The translations under genes were made by a program, and so were the position numbers. From positions 2,542,001-2,606,000 of the forward strand of contig CP031518.1 of NCBI GenBank assembly GCA_017161305.1: a stretch of DNA of 64,000 nucleotides, written 5' to 3'. Below, in pieces: positions 42,841 through 53,940 of the stretch (the first letter of the stretch is position 1; the number at the start of each line of letters is the position of its first letter). Under the pieces are notes generated by a model, which worked only from the letters and a program-made list of their open reading frames with translations, did no database searches and had not been told where the DNA came from. The stretch comes from Treponema ruminis (GTDB lineage Bacteria; Spirochaetota; Spirochaetia; Treponematales; Treponemataceae).

Positions 42841-45381
42841 ATGTACCCATTTCAGAACATTGAGCCAAAATGGCAGAAGTATTGGGACGAGCATAAGACT
42901 TTCCGTGCCGTCGAAGATGAATCAATTCCAAAAGAAAAACGACGCTATGTTCTAGATATGTTCCCATATCCTTCAGGAGCCGGCCTTCATGTAGGTCATC
43001 CGGAAGGCTACACCGCAACTGACATCTACTGCCGCTTCTTGCGCATGAAGGGTTACAATGTCCTTCATCCGATGGGATACGACGCTTTCGGTCTTCCTGC
43101 AGAAAACTACGCAATCAAGACAGGAACTCACCCTGCAACTACAACAAACGCAAACATCGAGCACTTTACTCAGCAGATTAAAGCCCTCGGTTTCTCTTAT
43201 GACTGGGACCGCGAAATCCGCACATGTACTCCGGATTACTACAAATGGACTCAGTGGATTTTCCTCCAGCTCTTCAAAAGAGGCCTGGCTTACGAGGCAC
43301 AGACTCCAATCAACTGGTGTCCTAGCTGTCTCACGGGACTGGCCAACGAGGAAGTAAAGGAAGGTCACTGTGACCGATGTGGCGCCCAGGTTACCCACAA
43401 GGTTATCCGCCAGTGGATTTTGAAAATCACAGCTTACGCTGACCGCCTCCTTGAAGACTTGGACGGCTTGGACTGGCCAGAGAGCGTTAAGGCAATGCAG
43501 AGAAACTGGATTGGTCGCTCAGAAGGTGCAGAAGTAAACTTCACCGTAGCAGATAAAGACGGAAACCCAACTGACCAGAAGCTCACAGTCTACACAACCC
43601 GCTGTGACACTCTCTTCGGTGCTACATACATGGTAATTTCACCAGAGCACAAACTTGTAAAAACACTCACAACAGCTGAACAGAAAGAAGCCGTTGAAAA
43701 ATACGTTGCCGAGGCAGCAAAAAAATCTGACCTGGAGCGAACTGACCTTGCAAAAGACAAGACTGGCGTTTTCTCAGGAAGCTACGCAATCAACCCTGTA
43801 AACGGTAAGCTTATTCCAATCTGGATTGCAGACTACGTTTTGATTTCTTACGGAACTGGTGCAATCATGGCTGTTCCTGCCCACGACACACGCGACTGGG
43901 ATTTCGCAAAGAAATTCGGCCTTCCAATCATCGAAGTCCTCAAGAGCGAAGTTGACGTTCAGAAACAAGCTTGGACAGAAGACGGAATCCACGTAAACTC
44001 AGAATTCCTGGACGGCCTCAACAAAAAAGACGCTATCGCAAAAATGCTTGAATTCCTGGGCGAAAAGGGAATCGGCAAAAAGGCAGTAAACTACAAGCTC
44101 CGCGACTGGGTATTCAGCCGCCAGCGATACTGGGGTGAGCCTATTCCTCTAGTTCACTGTCCTGACTGCGGCATCGTTCCAATCCCGGAAGAAGAGCTTC
44201 CTCTTGAATTGCCAAACGTCAAAACTTATCAGCCGACAGGTACAGGCGAATCTCCACTGGCAGGAATCGATTCTTGGGTTAACTGCAAGTGTCCTAAATG
44301 CGGAAAAGATGCACGCCGCGAGACAAACACAATGCCTCAGTGGGCAGGTTCTTGCTGGTATTACCTCCGCTACATCGACCCGACAAATACAAAATGCTTT
44401 GCTGACAAGGCAAAGGAAAGCTACTGGATGCCGGTTGACCTCTACGTTGGTGGTGCTGAGCACGCAGTTTTGCACCTTCTCTATGCACGTTTCTGGCACA
44501 AGGTTCTTTACGATTTGGGAGTTGTCTCAACAAAAGAGCCTTTCCAGCGCCTCATCAACCAGGGCATGATTACTTCTTTCGCTTTCCAGAGAAAGAACAA
44601 GTCCCTCGTTGCAGTTGACATGGTCGAAGAAAAGGACGGCAAATTCTATTCAACAGAAGACGGCGAAGAGCTTGAGCGCGTAATCGCAAAGATGTCTAAG
44701 TCACTCAAGAACGTCGTAAACCCTGACGAAATGATCAAAAACTACGGCGCAGACTCTGTGCGCATGTACGAAATGTTCATGGGACCGCTCACTGTTTCAA
44801 AACCTTGGAACACACAGGGCTTGATCGGCGTAAACCGCTTCCTCGATAAAATCTGGACTTTGAGCGACAAGCCGATGACAGACGTCGACATCAAGGGAAA
44901 ACTCGACAAAGACCTGGCTGCCTTGCGCAAGACTTACGCAAAGACAGTCAAGAAAGTCACAGAGGACACAAACAACCTCGACTTCAACGTTGCAATTTCT
45001 CAGATGATGATTTTCGTAAACGAAGCTAGCAAGTTCGATTCACTCCCTCGCGAAATGTGGGAAGGATTCGTTCTCCTGCTTTCACCATACGCTCCTCACT
45101 TGGGCGAAGAGCTCTGGGAAAAACTCGGCCACAAGGAAAGCTGTGCTTACGCAAAATGGCCTGAGTTCAGCGAAGAGTTCTGCAAGGACGACACAAAAGA
45201 GTTCCCTGTCATGATTAACGGTAAGCTCCGTGCAAAATTCGAAGCCGCCGCAAACACAGACAACGCAACCCTCGAAGCAATGGCAAAAGAAACCGAAGGC
45301 TTCAAAAAGTTCACCGAAGGAAAGACAGTTAGTAAAATAATTGTTGTACCGGGCAAATTAGTCAACGTTGTTGTAAAATAA
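42841..45381 (+). CDS. leuS: Leucyl-tRNA synthetase
   Basis: An 846-residue class I synthetase. [15 protein letters not shown] has the HIGH motif, KMSKSLKN the second signature, and the editing domain contains [13 protein letters not shown]. Full length for the family. It charges tRNA-Leu. The last codons (LVNVVVK) are repeated downstream at 45437-45465. Confidence 0.95.
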   Translation: MYPFQNIEPKWQKYWDEHKTFRAVEDESIPKEKRRYVLDMFPYPSGAGLHVGHPEGYTATDIYCRFLRMKGYNVLHPMGYDAFGLPAENYAIKTGTHPATTTNANIEHFTQQIKALGFSYDWDREIRTCTPDYYKWTQWIFLQLFKRGLAYEAQTPINWCPSCLTGLANEEVKEGHCDRCGAQVTHKVIRQWILKITAYADRLLEDLDGLDWPESVKAMQRNWIGRSEGAEVNFTVADKDGNPTDQKLTVYTTRCDTLFGATYMVISPEHKLVKTLTTAEQKEAVEKYVAEAAKKSDLERTDLAKDKTGVFSGSYAINPVNGKLIPIWIADYVLISYGTGAIMAVPAHDTRDWDFAKKFGLPIIEVLKSEVDVQKQAWTEDGIHVNSEFLDGLNKKDAIAKMLEFLGEKGIGKKAVNYKLRDWVFSRQRYWGEPIPLVHCPDCGIVPIPEEELPLELPNVKTYQPTGTGESPLAGIDSWVNCKCPKCGKDARRETNTMPQWAGSCWYYLRYIDPTNTKCFADKAKESYWMPVDLYVGGAEHAVLHLLYARFWHKVLYDLGVVSTKEPFQRLINQGMITSFAFQRKNKSLVAVDMVEEKDGKFYSTEDGEELERVIAKMSKSLKNVVNPDEMIKNYGADSVRMYEMFMGPLTVSKPWNTQGLIGVNRFLDKIWTLSDKPMTDVDIKGKLDKDLAALRKTYAKTVKKVTEDTNNLDFNVAISQMMIFVNEASKFDSLPREMWEGFVLLLSPYAPHLGEELWEKLGHKESCAYAKWPEFSEEFCKDDTKEFPVMINGKLRAKFEAAANTDNATLEAMAKETEGFKKFTEGKTVSKIIVVPGKLVNVVVK

Positions 45382-45502
45382 TCCAGCGAGAATTTTACGC
45401 AAGTAAAATTCTCGTTAGAATGGCGTAGCCATTCATGCAAATTGGTTAACGTCGTCGTAAAATAACAGTTAACCCAAACCATGCGTAAGCATGGTTTGGG
45501 TT
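45382..45502. repeat. Three hairpins and a duplicated leuS tail
   Basis: Stems: CGAGAATTTTAC/GTAAAATTCTCG (45387-45414, loop GCAA); GAATGGC/GCCATTC (45418-45434, loop GTA); AACCCAAACCATGC/GCATGGTTTGGGTT (45471-45502, loop GTAA). Between the second and third lies a second copy of the leuS end (45437-45465) that again encodes LVNVVVK and a stop. The last hairpin may end leuS transcription. From 45503 to 45659 only A/T-rich promoter-like sequence was seen. Confidence 0.7.
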
Positions 45503-45659
45503 CCCCCCTTTCATGACAAAAATTTGATATTTTTAGTAAAAATCAACCTTTACAATCTGCAAATTCTATAAGATAATTTTAGTACATTTTATCCACATCT
45601 TTAGCGTTTACTTCCCCATTTAAAAATCGTCGTTTTTTATATCTTTTTCTGGAGGAAGA

Positions 45660-47864
45660 ATGAGCAAGCGCAAGTTTTCATTCAAATCAATAAGGATGAG
45701 CCTTATCCTTTCGCTGGGTATTGCCATGGTTGTCATTTCACTTTTTATGACATTCATGATTGGCAAGACGGTTCTTAACAGCAACAAAGAGCAGATTACA
45801 ACAAGTATCGTCACTCTTACTGAAAACAAAAGCAATTCAGTCGAAAAGAAAATGACGGAAATGGTTTATTCTGCCGAGGCTTTTGCAGGTCTCTTGGGCG
45901 GTTCATGGGCAATTCCGGAAAAGCAGCGCTCAACTTCAATCGAACAGGAAGTCCGCGCAATGGTCAAATCGTCTACGATTAATTCAGCATGGGCCTACTG
46001 GATTCCAAATATGTTCGACCACAAGGACGAAAGACGAGCTGACAGCAAGGACAATCCGACAGGTCAGTTCAAAGTCCACTACATCCGCGACAAAAACGGC
46101 CGAATCAAAAACGATATCGTCACTGAATTCACCTCTCAGGAAATAAAAGAATACACTGATGCGGCAATCACCTTCATCAACGAGCCTAGCATCACAACTC
46201 TCGACGGAGAGCGAGTCCTCAGTGCAAAAGTTTTCTCACCGATTCAGAACTCTCTGGGCCAGCGCACTGGTATAGCCGGAATCGACATCGTACTTTCAGG
46301 CCTTGAAAGCATGATGGACGGATCTTCAATCTACAAAAAGACAAACTGCCAGTTCCTCACTTCAACTGGCGTAGTTCTTGCTTCCAGCGATGGAAGCTCA
46401 GTCGGCTCAAAAAGCGGCCTTTTCTCAGATTACAAGGACTTTTTTGAAAGCCGGGATCCAGAAAGCGGAACCTTAGATCCTTCAACAAAGCACTTTACGG
46501 CAAAAGTCAATAACACAAACATGTTTATAACTGTCGTTAAGACTCAGGTTGACCGTTCAGGCTCATACTGGTACTTCGTTTCAATCACGCCTCTCAAAGT
46601 AATGGACGAAAGCGCCTGGCGCACAATCTGGAACATCGTATTCGCATTTGTACTTCAGATTATCATCGTAATGGCAATCGTTTATCTCGTCGTTTCAAAA
46701 ATCACCAATCCACTCAAAACTACGGTAAACGCCCTTCAGAACATCAGCGAGGGCGACGGTGACATGACGGTACGCCTGCACTCAAATCAGGCCAACGAAA
46801 TCGGAGCCATGTGCGAAAGCTTCAACAAAACGATGGACAAACTTTCTTCTTCTATTAAAGAAGCCAAGGATTCAAGCGCAGAAATGCACGGAATCGGTAA
46901 CGAGCTCAATGACTCAATGGCCCAGACTTCAATGGCCGTCACTGACATCACTTCAAGCATTCAGTCAATCCAGAATCAGATGCAGGAACATGCGGCTGGT
47001 GTTGAGGAAGCCCGCTCAGTCGTCGAGCAGATTGTAAAGAACATCAAAAAGCTCAACGAGAATATCGAAGTTCAGGCTTCAAGCGTAAATGATTCTTCTG
47101 CGGCAGTCGAGGAAATGACGGCAAACATCCGAAACGTAACGACAATCCTCGAAAACAACCGCCAGTCAATCACCTCTCTGGAGCAGGCTTCTGAATCCGG
47201 TCAGGCCCTCATCAACAACACGGCAGACCTTTCCGCAAAAATTCAGGCCCGCTCAAAGAATTTGCAGGAAGCATCTATCGTAATCAAAAAGATTGCTAGC
47301 CAGACCAACCTTCTTGCAATGAATGCGGCTATCGAAGCGGCACATGCTGGTGACAGCGGTCAGGGCTTTGCAGTCGTAGCTGGTGAAATTCGAAAACTTG
47401 CCGAAGAATCAAGTTCTCAGGGTACAAAAATCCAGAATGAGCTTATGGAAGTTTCAAACCTCATCGATGAAGTCACAAAATCAACAAAGACGGTTCAGGA
47501 CCAGTTCAACAGCATCTTCGGGCTTACAAAAACAGTCAGCGAGCAGGAACACGTAATCGTCGAGGCAATGAAGGAACAGAACAAGGGAAGCGAACAGGTT
47601 CTCGACCTCATCCACACAATCAACACCATCACAGGCAGCGTCAAGAACGACTCAGACCAGATGATGGAAGGCAGCAGACAGGTTTCTTTCGAAATGGATT
47701 CAATCGCAAACATGACTACGGACGTCAATACAAACGTAAAGAACATGACGGAAAAGACTGATGCGATCGGCGAATTCTCAAAGAAGGCCCAGCATTGTGT
47801 AGAAATGAACGTAAACAGCATTGCAAAACTTCAGGAAGCAATGAACAAGTTCAAGGTTGAGTAG
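45660..47864 (+). CDS. Methyl-accepting chemotaxis protein, Cache sensor
   Basis: A 734-residue receptor. A first membrane span (residues 12-36), a double-Cache periplasmic domain (about 40-310, with WAYWIP and [11 protein letters not shown]), a second span (about 325-350), HAMP and a long coiled coil ending in the signalling tip ([20 protein letters not shown]). Methylation segments flank the tip. GGAGG precedes the ATG. It senses a small molecule, often an amino acid or organic acid, and controls CheA and swimming. Confidence 0.9.
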   Translation: MSKRKFSFKSIRMSLILSLGIAMVVISLFMTFMIGKTVLNSNKEQITTSIVTLTENKSNSVEKKMTEMVYSAEAFAGLLGGSWAIPEKQRSTSIEQEVRAMVKSSTINSAWAYWIPNMFDHKDERRADSKDNPTGQFKVHYIRDKNGRIKNDIVTEFTSQEIKEYTDAAITFINEPSITTLDGERVLSAKVFSPIQNSLGQRTGIAGIDIVLSGLESMMDGSSIYKKTNCQFLTSTGVVLASSDGSSVGSKSGLFSDYKDFFESRDPESGTLDPSTKHFTAKVNNTNMFITVVKTQVDRSGSYWYFVSITPLKVMDESAWRTIWNIVFAFVLQIIIVMAIVYLVVSKITNPLKTTVNALQNISEGDGDMTVRLHSNQANEIGAMCESFNKTMDKLSSSIKEAKDSSAEMHGIGNELNDSMAQTSMAVTDITSSIQSIQNQMQEHAAGVEEARSVVEQIVKNIKKLNENIEVQASSVNDSSAAVEEMTANIRNVTTILENNRQSITSLEQASESGQALINNTADLSAKIQARSKNLQEASIVIKKIASQTNLLAMNAAIEAAHAGDSGQGFAVVAGEIRKLAEESSSQGTKIQNELMEVSNLIDEVTKSTKTVQDQFNSIFGLTKTVSEQEHVIVEAMKEQNKGSEQVLDLIHTINTITGSVKNDSDQMMEGSRQVSFEMDSIANMTTDVNTNVKNMTEKTDAIGEFSKKAQHCVEMNVNSIAKLQEAMNKFKVE

Positions 47865-47878
47865 ACGGAGGCGATTTT

Positions 47879-48454
47879 ATGAAAAAATTATTTCTTGGCA
47901 TGACTATACTGGCTCTTTGTGCTTTTTCGGCATTTTCTCAGGTAAATGTGGAACTTCCGAAAGGCCCGGTAGAGCTTTTTGACGGATTTGAAAAGGGAAA
48001 TTACTGGATTTGGGCAGGATTTGACTATGACCAGTACGGCCCCCACAAAATTTCCAACGGAGCTAACCTCTCGATGGACTGGGCTTCAGAAGGACGCCAC
48101 TCCCTTGAGCTCACGATGGAAGCCATGGGGCCTGGTTCATCAAAATCAGCCTCATGGTTTTATGACGGCACAAACGATTTGAGCGGTACAAAATATCTGG
48201 CCGTGGACATCTACAATCCGGAAGACTACACCTACAACATTTACGCTGTCCTGCAGGCAACGAATGAATGGAAGTGGTGCCAGCCGCCTCAGAGCTACCA
48301 GCTTGGAAAGGGAGTCCACACAGTCGTTTACGATTTCCGTGAATTCACAAGTTTTCTGAGCGACGTCCGCCGAATTTCAATAAACTGCGACAACTGGATG
48401 GAATACAACAAGGAATCGCACATTTATATCGATAACATCCGGCTGATTAAATAA
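47879..48454 (+). CDS. Secreted carbohydrate-binding-like protein
   Basis: A 191-residue secreted protein (signal ends FSAFSQ) with a jelly-roll type domain: ELFDGFEKGNYW near the start, SEGRHSLEL in the middle and IYIDNIRLI at the end. This layout is that of galactose-binding or CBM11-like domains. No catalytic residues. It follows the chemoreceptor by 14 bases with GGAGG and may be co-transcribed, so it might present a sugar to the receptor; this is inference. Confidence 0.65.
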   Translation: MKKLFLGMTILALCAFSAFSQVNVELPKGPVELFDGFEKGNYWIWAGFDYDQYGPHKISNGANLSMDWASEGRHSLELTMEAMGPGSSKSASWFYDGTNDLSGTKYLAVDIYNPEDYTYNIYAVLQATNEWKWCQPPQSYQLGKGVHTVVYDFREFTSFLSDVRRISINCDNWMEYNKESHIYIDNIRLIK

Positions 48455-48457
48455 AAA

Positions 48458-49084
48458 TTAGAATCCACCAAGCTCGCTCAGAAGTGCGTCCAGTTTGATT
48501 CCATAATCCGGGTCTGTAGCCCAGTTTTTGGCAAGGTCGTGGACGGTATGGGCGAGCTTTACTTTATGTGGCCAGCTGTATCGCGGGTCAACAAGTTCCT
48601 GATTCAATTCAACATCAACCGTAGTGGCATAGGCCTGCAAGTGCTGGATATGGGCACGCACGCCAATCTGCTCGCTTTCAAAATATTCTCCGGGGTGCTC
48701 AGCATCCATTGCCCCCAGTCCGCAAAAATTATTCATTTCAGGCAGAACAAGATTTCCAAAACCCAGAAAGCCTGTCTCATGGCACATCTGAACAAAGGCC
48801 ACATCCGAATTGATTCCTTCGATTGCGGCTTCCTCAATGTAAAAGCCCGCCAGTCTCTCAACTTTTTCTTTATCCGAATCAGGCTTGTGGTTCATGAAGA
48901 ATTTTACAAGCTGCTCCTGATTCTTGATTCCGCTTCCCAAAAGTTCACGCGAACATTCTTCCCGGACAGGGGGAGTCACGCAGGAAAAGAAAACTGAAGA
49001 AATGAGGGCCAATCCCAAAAAGATGGAAAAAGCCCTCTTAAAGCATAAAGCCTTACCTTGATTTTTAAAAATTGATTTTTCCAT
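48458..49084 (-). CDS. Glucosaminidase-type cell wall hydrolase lipoprotein
   Basis: About 208 residues with a lipobox (VFFSC) and a glucosaminidase fold: QMCHETGFLGFGN with the catalytic glutamate, NNFCGLGAMD and a C-terminal WATDPDYG motif, as in Bax/FlgJ-like muramidases. It cuts peptidoglycan glycans. I chose the ATG at 49084; GATAAT ends six bases before it without a ribosome site. Confidence 0.78.
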   Translation of the reverse strand: MEKSIFKNQGKALCFKRAFSIFLGLALISSVFFSCVTPPVREECSRELLGSGIKNQEQLVKFFMNHKPDSDKEKVERLAGFYIEEAAIEGINSDVAFVQMCHETGFLGFGNLVLPEMNNFCGLGAMDAEHPGEYFESEQIGVRAHIQHLQAYATTVDVELNQELVDPRYSWPHKVKLAHTVHDLAKNWATDPDYGIKLDALLSELGGF

Positions 49085-49212
49085 GCTCAAATTATCGGCT
49101 TTTCAAAAAAATTTGTGATTTTTTTCATTTTTTTTGAAGAATTTTCGATTTGCATTGCCGAAAACGCAAAAATTTTTCCTATATATATAGTGAAAAAAGA
49201 GAGGACAGAAAA

Positions 49213-49917
49213 ATGAATGATTTAATTAAATTCCCGGATTCAGCAGCCCTTGAAGAAAAACTCGAAATCCGCGAGCTGGCACTAAAGCACGGACTATCCT
49301 ATCCCAGCGAGGCGGAGCTTATCATGCTTATTCTTGGAAGCGGAACAAAGGACAGGCCCATCAGGGAACTGGCAAAAGAAGTGCTTTCAATCGTAATGTC
49401 GTCCAACGATGAAAACCTGCTGGACAACCTCATGACCATAAAGGGAATGGGAAAATCCAAGGCGCTTATGATTGCGGCGGCTCTGGAATTCGGCAAAAGA
49501 TGCAACAGGAATCCTCAGGCAGCCCTTTCAAGCCCGGCGGACATAGTTCCCTACATTCAGAATTACGCCATGCAGAAGCAGGAGCACTTCCTCTGCATAA
49601 GCCTGAACGGAGCCAGGGAAATAATTTCAATCCGGGTCGTCTGCACGGGATGCGGCAACATGGCTGTCATCAGTCCGGCGGAAGTTTTTTCGGAAGCGGT
49701 AAAGGAGCACGCATCGGCAGTCGTCATAAGCCACAATCACCCTTCTCAAAATCCTGAGCCCTCAAAAGAAGACCTGCATACGACGATAAGGCTTTATCAG
49801 GCGGCGGAGATTTTAGGAATTTCCCTGCTCGACCATATAATCATAACCAAAAACAGATATTTCAGTTTTCTGGAACATGACTACATGGACGAAGAAAAGC
49901 TCTTCGATTTATTGTGA
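49213..49917 (+). CDS. radC: RadC family JAB/MPN protein
   Basis: About 234 residues. An N-terminal helix-hairpin-helix (IKGMGKSKALMIAAALEFGK) is followed by the JAMM metal motif (SHNHPSQNPEPSKED). RadC was linked to DNA repair, but its true role is not settled. GAGAGGAC precedes the ATG at 49213; the frame opens 21 codons earlier. Confidence 0.9.
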   Translation: MNDLIKFPDSAALEEKLEIRELALKHGLSYPSEAELIMLILGSGTKDRPIRELAKEVLSIVMSSNDENLLDNLMTIKGMGKSKALMIAAALEFGKRCNRNPQAALSSPADIVPYIQNYAMQKQEHFLCISLNGAREIISIRVVCTGCGNMAVISPAEVFSEAVKEHASAVVISHNHPSQNPEPSKEDLHTTIRLYQAAEILGISLLDHIIITKNRYFSFLEHDYMDEEKLFDLL

Positions 49918-49947
49918 GAAGATTTGTTTTGCGTTATTATAGAAGAT

Positions 49948-50463
49948 ATGAAACGAAGCATTTTTATTTTTGGTCTTATTACATTTTTGTCATTCTCCCC
50001 GCTTTTTGCCCAGCAGGTGGCAGATTCTTCACAGGCAGGAAGTGATTCACAGGACGCATTTGCAATCATTCCAAACCTGGAGCCGGAAGAAGTCAGGGAT
50101 ATCGAAAGTTCACGCACAAAAGTGATTTTCAAGACAAACGTTAAAAATTGCAGGATTTCCCTCAACCACGAATTCCAGGGATATTCAAAACTCAGCCTGC
50201 TTAATCTTGTCGAAGGATTCTATCTTCTTCGAGCCGACAAGGAAGGCTACGATTACCAGGAAAAATTCGTTTACGTTGAGCGGGGCAAGGAAAAGACCTT
50301 CTACATCGAACTTGAGCCCAACGAAGAAACAAAAAAGAAGCTTGAGGCAAGGGCAAATGCCCAGTCAGAGGCAAAAGCTACTTCTCAGGCAGAAGAGCCA
50401 AAAGCAGAGGCTGAGCCGGAAGTTTCAACAGCAGCCGACCAGTCAATCGGAGACATTCAATGA
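49948..50463 (+). CDS. Secreted PEGA-domain protein
   Basis: About 171 residues. A signal peptide (ends SPLFAQ) is followed by a PEGA domain (CRISLNHEFQGYSKLSLLNL, then FYLLRADKEGYDYQEKFVYV) and an Ala/Glu/Lys-rich tail. PEGA domains occur on surface proteins. TATTAT ends seven bases before the ATG. Its stop overlaps the htrA start (ATGA). Confidence 0.72.
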   Translation: MKRSIFIFGLITFLSFSPLFAQQVADSSQAGSDSQDAFAIIPNLEPEEVRDIESSRTKVIFKTNVKNCRISLNHEFQGYSKLSLLNLVEGFYLLRADKEGYDYQEKFVYVERGKEKTFYIELEPNEETKKKLEARANAQSEAKATSQAEEPKAEAEPEVSTAADQSIGDIQ

Positions 50464-51786
50464 AGCTTTATTCACGCTCACAGCTAATAAAAACAGCCCT
50501 GATCGGGGCTGCTGCAGGAGCAATATTTTCAACTTTCGGTCATCTTTCTTTAAGCCGCCAAAAGCCCCAGGAAAAGACTGAGGAAGCAACATCCCAGGCA
50601 GAAGTTTCTGAGACCAAGGCAGCCGCCGAGGAAGTTTCAGAGATTATCTCAAGCGCAGACTCTCCTTCCTCACATTTTATCGAAGAAAAGCCTGTCCAGG
50701 TGGCAAAAACTTACGACTCACCCTACACCCAGGACGAGCAGCAGAACATTTCAGTCTACGAAAAGTGTAACGAAGCCGTCGTAAACATCACAACCCAGGT
50801 TATGGGAATCAACTGGTTCTTGGAACCAGTCGTTCAGGAAGGCGGCTCGGGTTCCGGCTCAATCATCGATAAACGGGGCTACGTCGTCACAAACGTACAC
50901 GTCATTTCAAACGCAAGCAAAATCAACATCTCCCTTTACGACGGCACTTCTTACGAGGGAATCGTCATCGGAAAGGACGTTGAAAGCGACATCGCCGTAA
51001 TCAAATTCAATCCGCCGGATAACGTTACCCTCAAGACAATTGATTTCGGAAACTCAAACAACCTCAAGGTCGGACAGAAGGTAATCGCAATCGGAAACCC
51101 CTTCGCCCTTGAGCGCACCATGACAACCGGCATCATTTCAGGTCTCGGCCGCCCGATTCAGGAAAGCACAAACGTCATCATCCGCAACATGATTCAGACT
51201 GACGCCGCAATCAATCCGGGCAACTCAGGCGGACCCCTTCTCGACACAAACGGCAAGATGGTCGGAATCAACACGATGATTATCTCAAACTCAGGCAGTT
51301 CTGCAGGAATCGGCTTTGCAGTTCCTGTAAGCACGGCCCGCCGCGTTGTAGACGACCTCATCAAATACCGAAAAGTCAACCGCGGAGTCCTCAAAATCGC
51401 TCCGGTTCAGATGACTTCATCAATCGCCCGCTACGCAGGTCTTTCAATCAACTACGGAATTCTTGTCAGCGAAGTAGAGCGCGGATCATCAACCGAAAAA
51501 TCAGGAATCCTAGGCGGAACTGAGCAGGTCCAGTACGGAAGCCGCTTCAACCCGACTACGATTTACCTGGGCGGAGACATCATCACCGGAATCGACAACA
51601 TCACTGTAAGAACTTACGCAGACTACACAAGCGCTTTGGAATCAAAACGCCCGGGCGACACGGTTACGGTCACAGTCTTCCGCGAAGGTGAATTCAAAAA
51701 AAATCAAAGTTACCCTCGATGGAAAGGACTCCAGCCAAAACCGCAGCTCAGCTTCCCTTTCAGACATGCAGGAATCTTCATTATAA
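50460..51786 (+). CDS. HtrA/DegP-type serine protease, frameshifted near its end
   Basis: About 440 residues. A membrane anchor (ALIGAAAGAIFSTFGHL) is followed by a trypsin-like domain with H147 (TNVHVIS), D177 (ESDIAVIKF) and S256 (PGNSGGPL), and a PDZ domain. An 8-A run at 51696-51703 shifts the frame before the last PDZ strand. With seven A the protein would continue IKVTLDGKDSS and stop at 51786, two bases before the lipase ATG; as written, the frame runs into the lipase to give 1159 residues. Most likely a sequencing or slippage change, not a true fusion. It degrades misfolded envelope proteins. Confidence 0.8.
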
Positions 51787-51788
51787 AG

Positions 51789-53939
51789 ATGCCACTTAAG
51801 AAAAAACTCTGTCTCACCACTTCAATCATCCTCTCCCTCTGTGCTTTTTCTGCACATGCCCGCAAAGTCACTTTCCCTGTGAACGGACTTATGATGTCGG
51901 TAAAGGAGCCGGTTCCAGTCGATTTGGAGTGGGATGAAAATACTTTTGTCACAAGCAATCCCCATGCCTACAACCACCAGATTGCCCGCCTTTCAGCAAT
52001 GCTTTCTACGATTTCCTATGTCCACGTCGACGAAAATCCTGATTCAAACGAAATGCTGAAAAGCTACGAAGTTCTGGGCTTCAAAAAAAGCAACATCTAC
52101 TGGAACTACAATCTGGACTACAAGAACCACGTTGATAAGGACAATCAGGCCGCCTACAGTTTTGCCTTCAAGGACATTCAGACTGCGGCCGGCACAAAAA
52201 AACTCGTATTCCTTATAATCCGCGGCACCCCCCTCAGTGCAAACGAATGGCACTCAAACATCAACATCAGCAATTCGTCAAAGGAAAACGTAGTGATTCA
52301 CGAGGGCTTTCTTTCAACCTGCGAAATCATAAAAGCCGATTTTTACAGGTTCCTGGAAGAAAACTCAATTTCAAAAGAAGACTCATATTTTCTGATTACA
52401 GGTCACAGCCGGGGAGCTGCCATTGCAAACCTTCTGGGAGCCATTTTTTACGACGAGCAGGAAATCACAAGCAATAAAGTTTTCGTCTACACCTTCGCAA
52501 GCCCGAACGTAAGTCAGGACAAGCGCACTTCCGACGAAAAATACAACTTCATCTGGAACATAGTAAATGCAGAGGACGCCGTTCCTTCAGTTCCGCCCAA
52601 CCGGGGCAAGTGGCAGTGGAAAAAATTCGGCCAGACCCGCTACATCGTAAATTACTGGAACTGCGACCTTGAAAAATACTCCGGGGACTACCTTCCCCGC
52701 ATGAACGAATACTACAAAAAGCTGCTTTTCAGGGATTACGCCCCCTTCAAGACAGGACCATTTCTGCCGGTTCAGGCTGCCAGAGTCCTCACAGGCGTTT
52801 TCAGCGATGTCGGCAACTATTACGGTCGCGGACTTCACTTTTTTGCTGGCGTTGGCCTGGACTTTGCCTTTCCAAACGAACCAAAAGACAGAAAAGCAGC
52901 AAAAGAATCAGAAGAAAAGAAACTTCCTCTGCTTCTCCGCCCCTTCCGCTACAACATAAACAAGCACTACGACCACGGATTTGAATACCTGATAGATGCG
53001 GCTGTCGACATGCATGCCTGTGAATCATATCTTTCCTGGATGCTGGCCTTGAACGAGGACGAAGTTTTCGCCACTCTCGGCAGCTCGGAAATCGTAATCG
53101 GCGGTGCAATCGACTGTGCCATTTACGACAATGAGGGCAAACTGCTTGCAAAAGTCATAAACGGAGCGCCGGACTTTTTCACAATCAATGCGCCGGCTGT
53201 CGTAATGCAGCTTCCATACCACAATGTCCTGGGCTTCCCTGCAAACCAGAGCCTCAACGTGATTGTTCACAAGGACAGCCTTATCCGCACGGGAGCCAGC
53301 TACACAATCGAGCAGTACGACGTCAGCGGAAAGCTTTTAAGCACAAGCGAAAAATCAAAACTCAAGCCGTCCTGGTCACGTTCATTAAAATTTGAAGTGG
53401 GGCCCAAGACTCTGAATGAAAGCGAGCTTGACTGCGAGGAACTTTCCAGAAAAGAAGCAAAGGAACTTGTAAAAAAATTCGGCCTCAACGAAAATTTCAA
53501 ATTCATGATTGAGCCTGAAATTTCCCTTTCTTTCGACAGAATCCTCAACGCTGGCGTCAGAATCGGAGCCCCGGTCTTCTACGGAACGGCACTCGGCGAA
53601 ATCCACTCGACAAAATCTTTCGGACTTGCAGGCGGAATCGGCCACCAGCACATAATTTACGGCCGTGTCCTCTTCGACACAGAGCTTTTCGCCCGCTGCG
53701 TCTGGACAAAAGTCGACGGCGAGAGGGAATTCGACTTTGTTCCACAGGCTCGCCTCTCTCTGGCCTACAAGCCTCTCAGAAGAGGTCATTATTTTATGTC
53801 GGCAACCTTCGACATGCACATCGAGGGCTACAACGACGCGGCTTTTTCAAGCACGGCAAGAAAAACGCGTTTCGGCACAATCAGACTGGGCGAAAAAACA
53901 GAGCTGCAGCCGGCAATTTCAATCGGAGCAAGGTACTAA
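51789..53939 (+). CDS. Secreted class 3 lipase with a C-terminal barrel-like region
   Basis: About 716 residues with its own signal peptide (KLCLTTSIILSLCAFSAHA). The lipase 3 core has GHSRGAAIANLLG with S207 as nucleophile, and FASPNVSQ with the acid residue following. The last 150 residues alternate like beta-strands and end ISIGARY, as in an outer-membrane barrel. It probably hydrolyses esters at the cell surface. The start lies two bases after the htrA stop of the corrected frame. Confidence 0.75.
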   Translation: MPLKKKLCLTTSIILSLCAFSAHARKVTFPVNGLMMSVKEPVPVDLEWDENTFVTSNPHAYNHQIARLSAMLSTISYVHVDENPDSNEMLKSYEVLGFKKSNIYWNYNLDYKNHVDKDNQAAYSFAFKDIQTAAGTKKLVFLIIRGTPLSANEWHSNINISNSSKENVVIHEGFLSTCEIIKADFYRFLEENSISKEDSYFLITGHSRGAAIANLLGAIFYDEQEITSNKVFVYTFASPNVSQDKRTSDEKYNFIWNIVNAEDAVPSVPPNRGKWQWKKFGQTRYIVNYWNCDLEKYSGDYLPRMNEYYKKLLFRDYAPFKTGPFLPVQAARVLTGVFSDVGNYYGRGLHFFAGVGLDFAFPNEPKDRKAAKESEEKKLPLLLRPFRYNINKHYDHGFEYLIDAAVDMHACESYLSWMLALNEDEVFATLGSSEIVIGGAIDCAIYDNEGKLLAKVINGAPDFFTINAPAVVMQLPYHNVLGFPANQSLNVIVHKDSLIRTGASYTIEQYDVSGKLLSTSEKSKLKPSWSRSLKFEVGPKTLNESELDCEELSRKEAKELVKKFGLNENFKFMIEPEISLSFDRILNAGVRIGAPVFYGTALGEIHSTKSFGLAGGIGHQHIIYGRVLFDTELFARCVWTKVDGEREFDFVPQARLSLAYKPLRRGHYFMSATFDMHIEGYNDAAFSSTARKTRFGTIRLGEKTELQPAISIGARY

Positions 53940-53940
53940 A

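Noticed and set aside
50460-53939. A true HtrA-lipase fusion protein of 1159 residues
   Set aside because: An out-of-frame but perfect HtrA end and stop exist, and the lipase begins with its own signal peptide; the A8 run explains the join.
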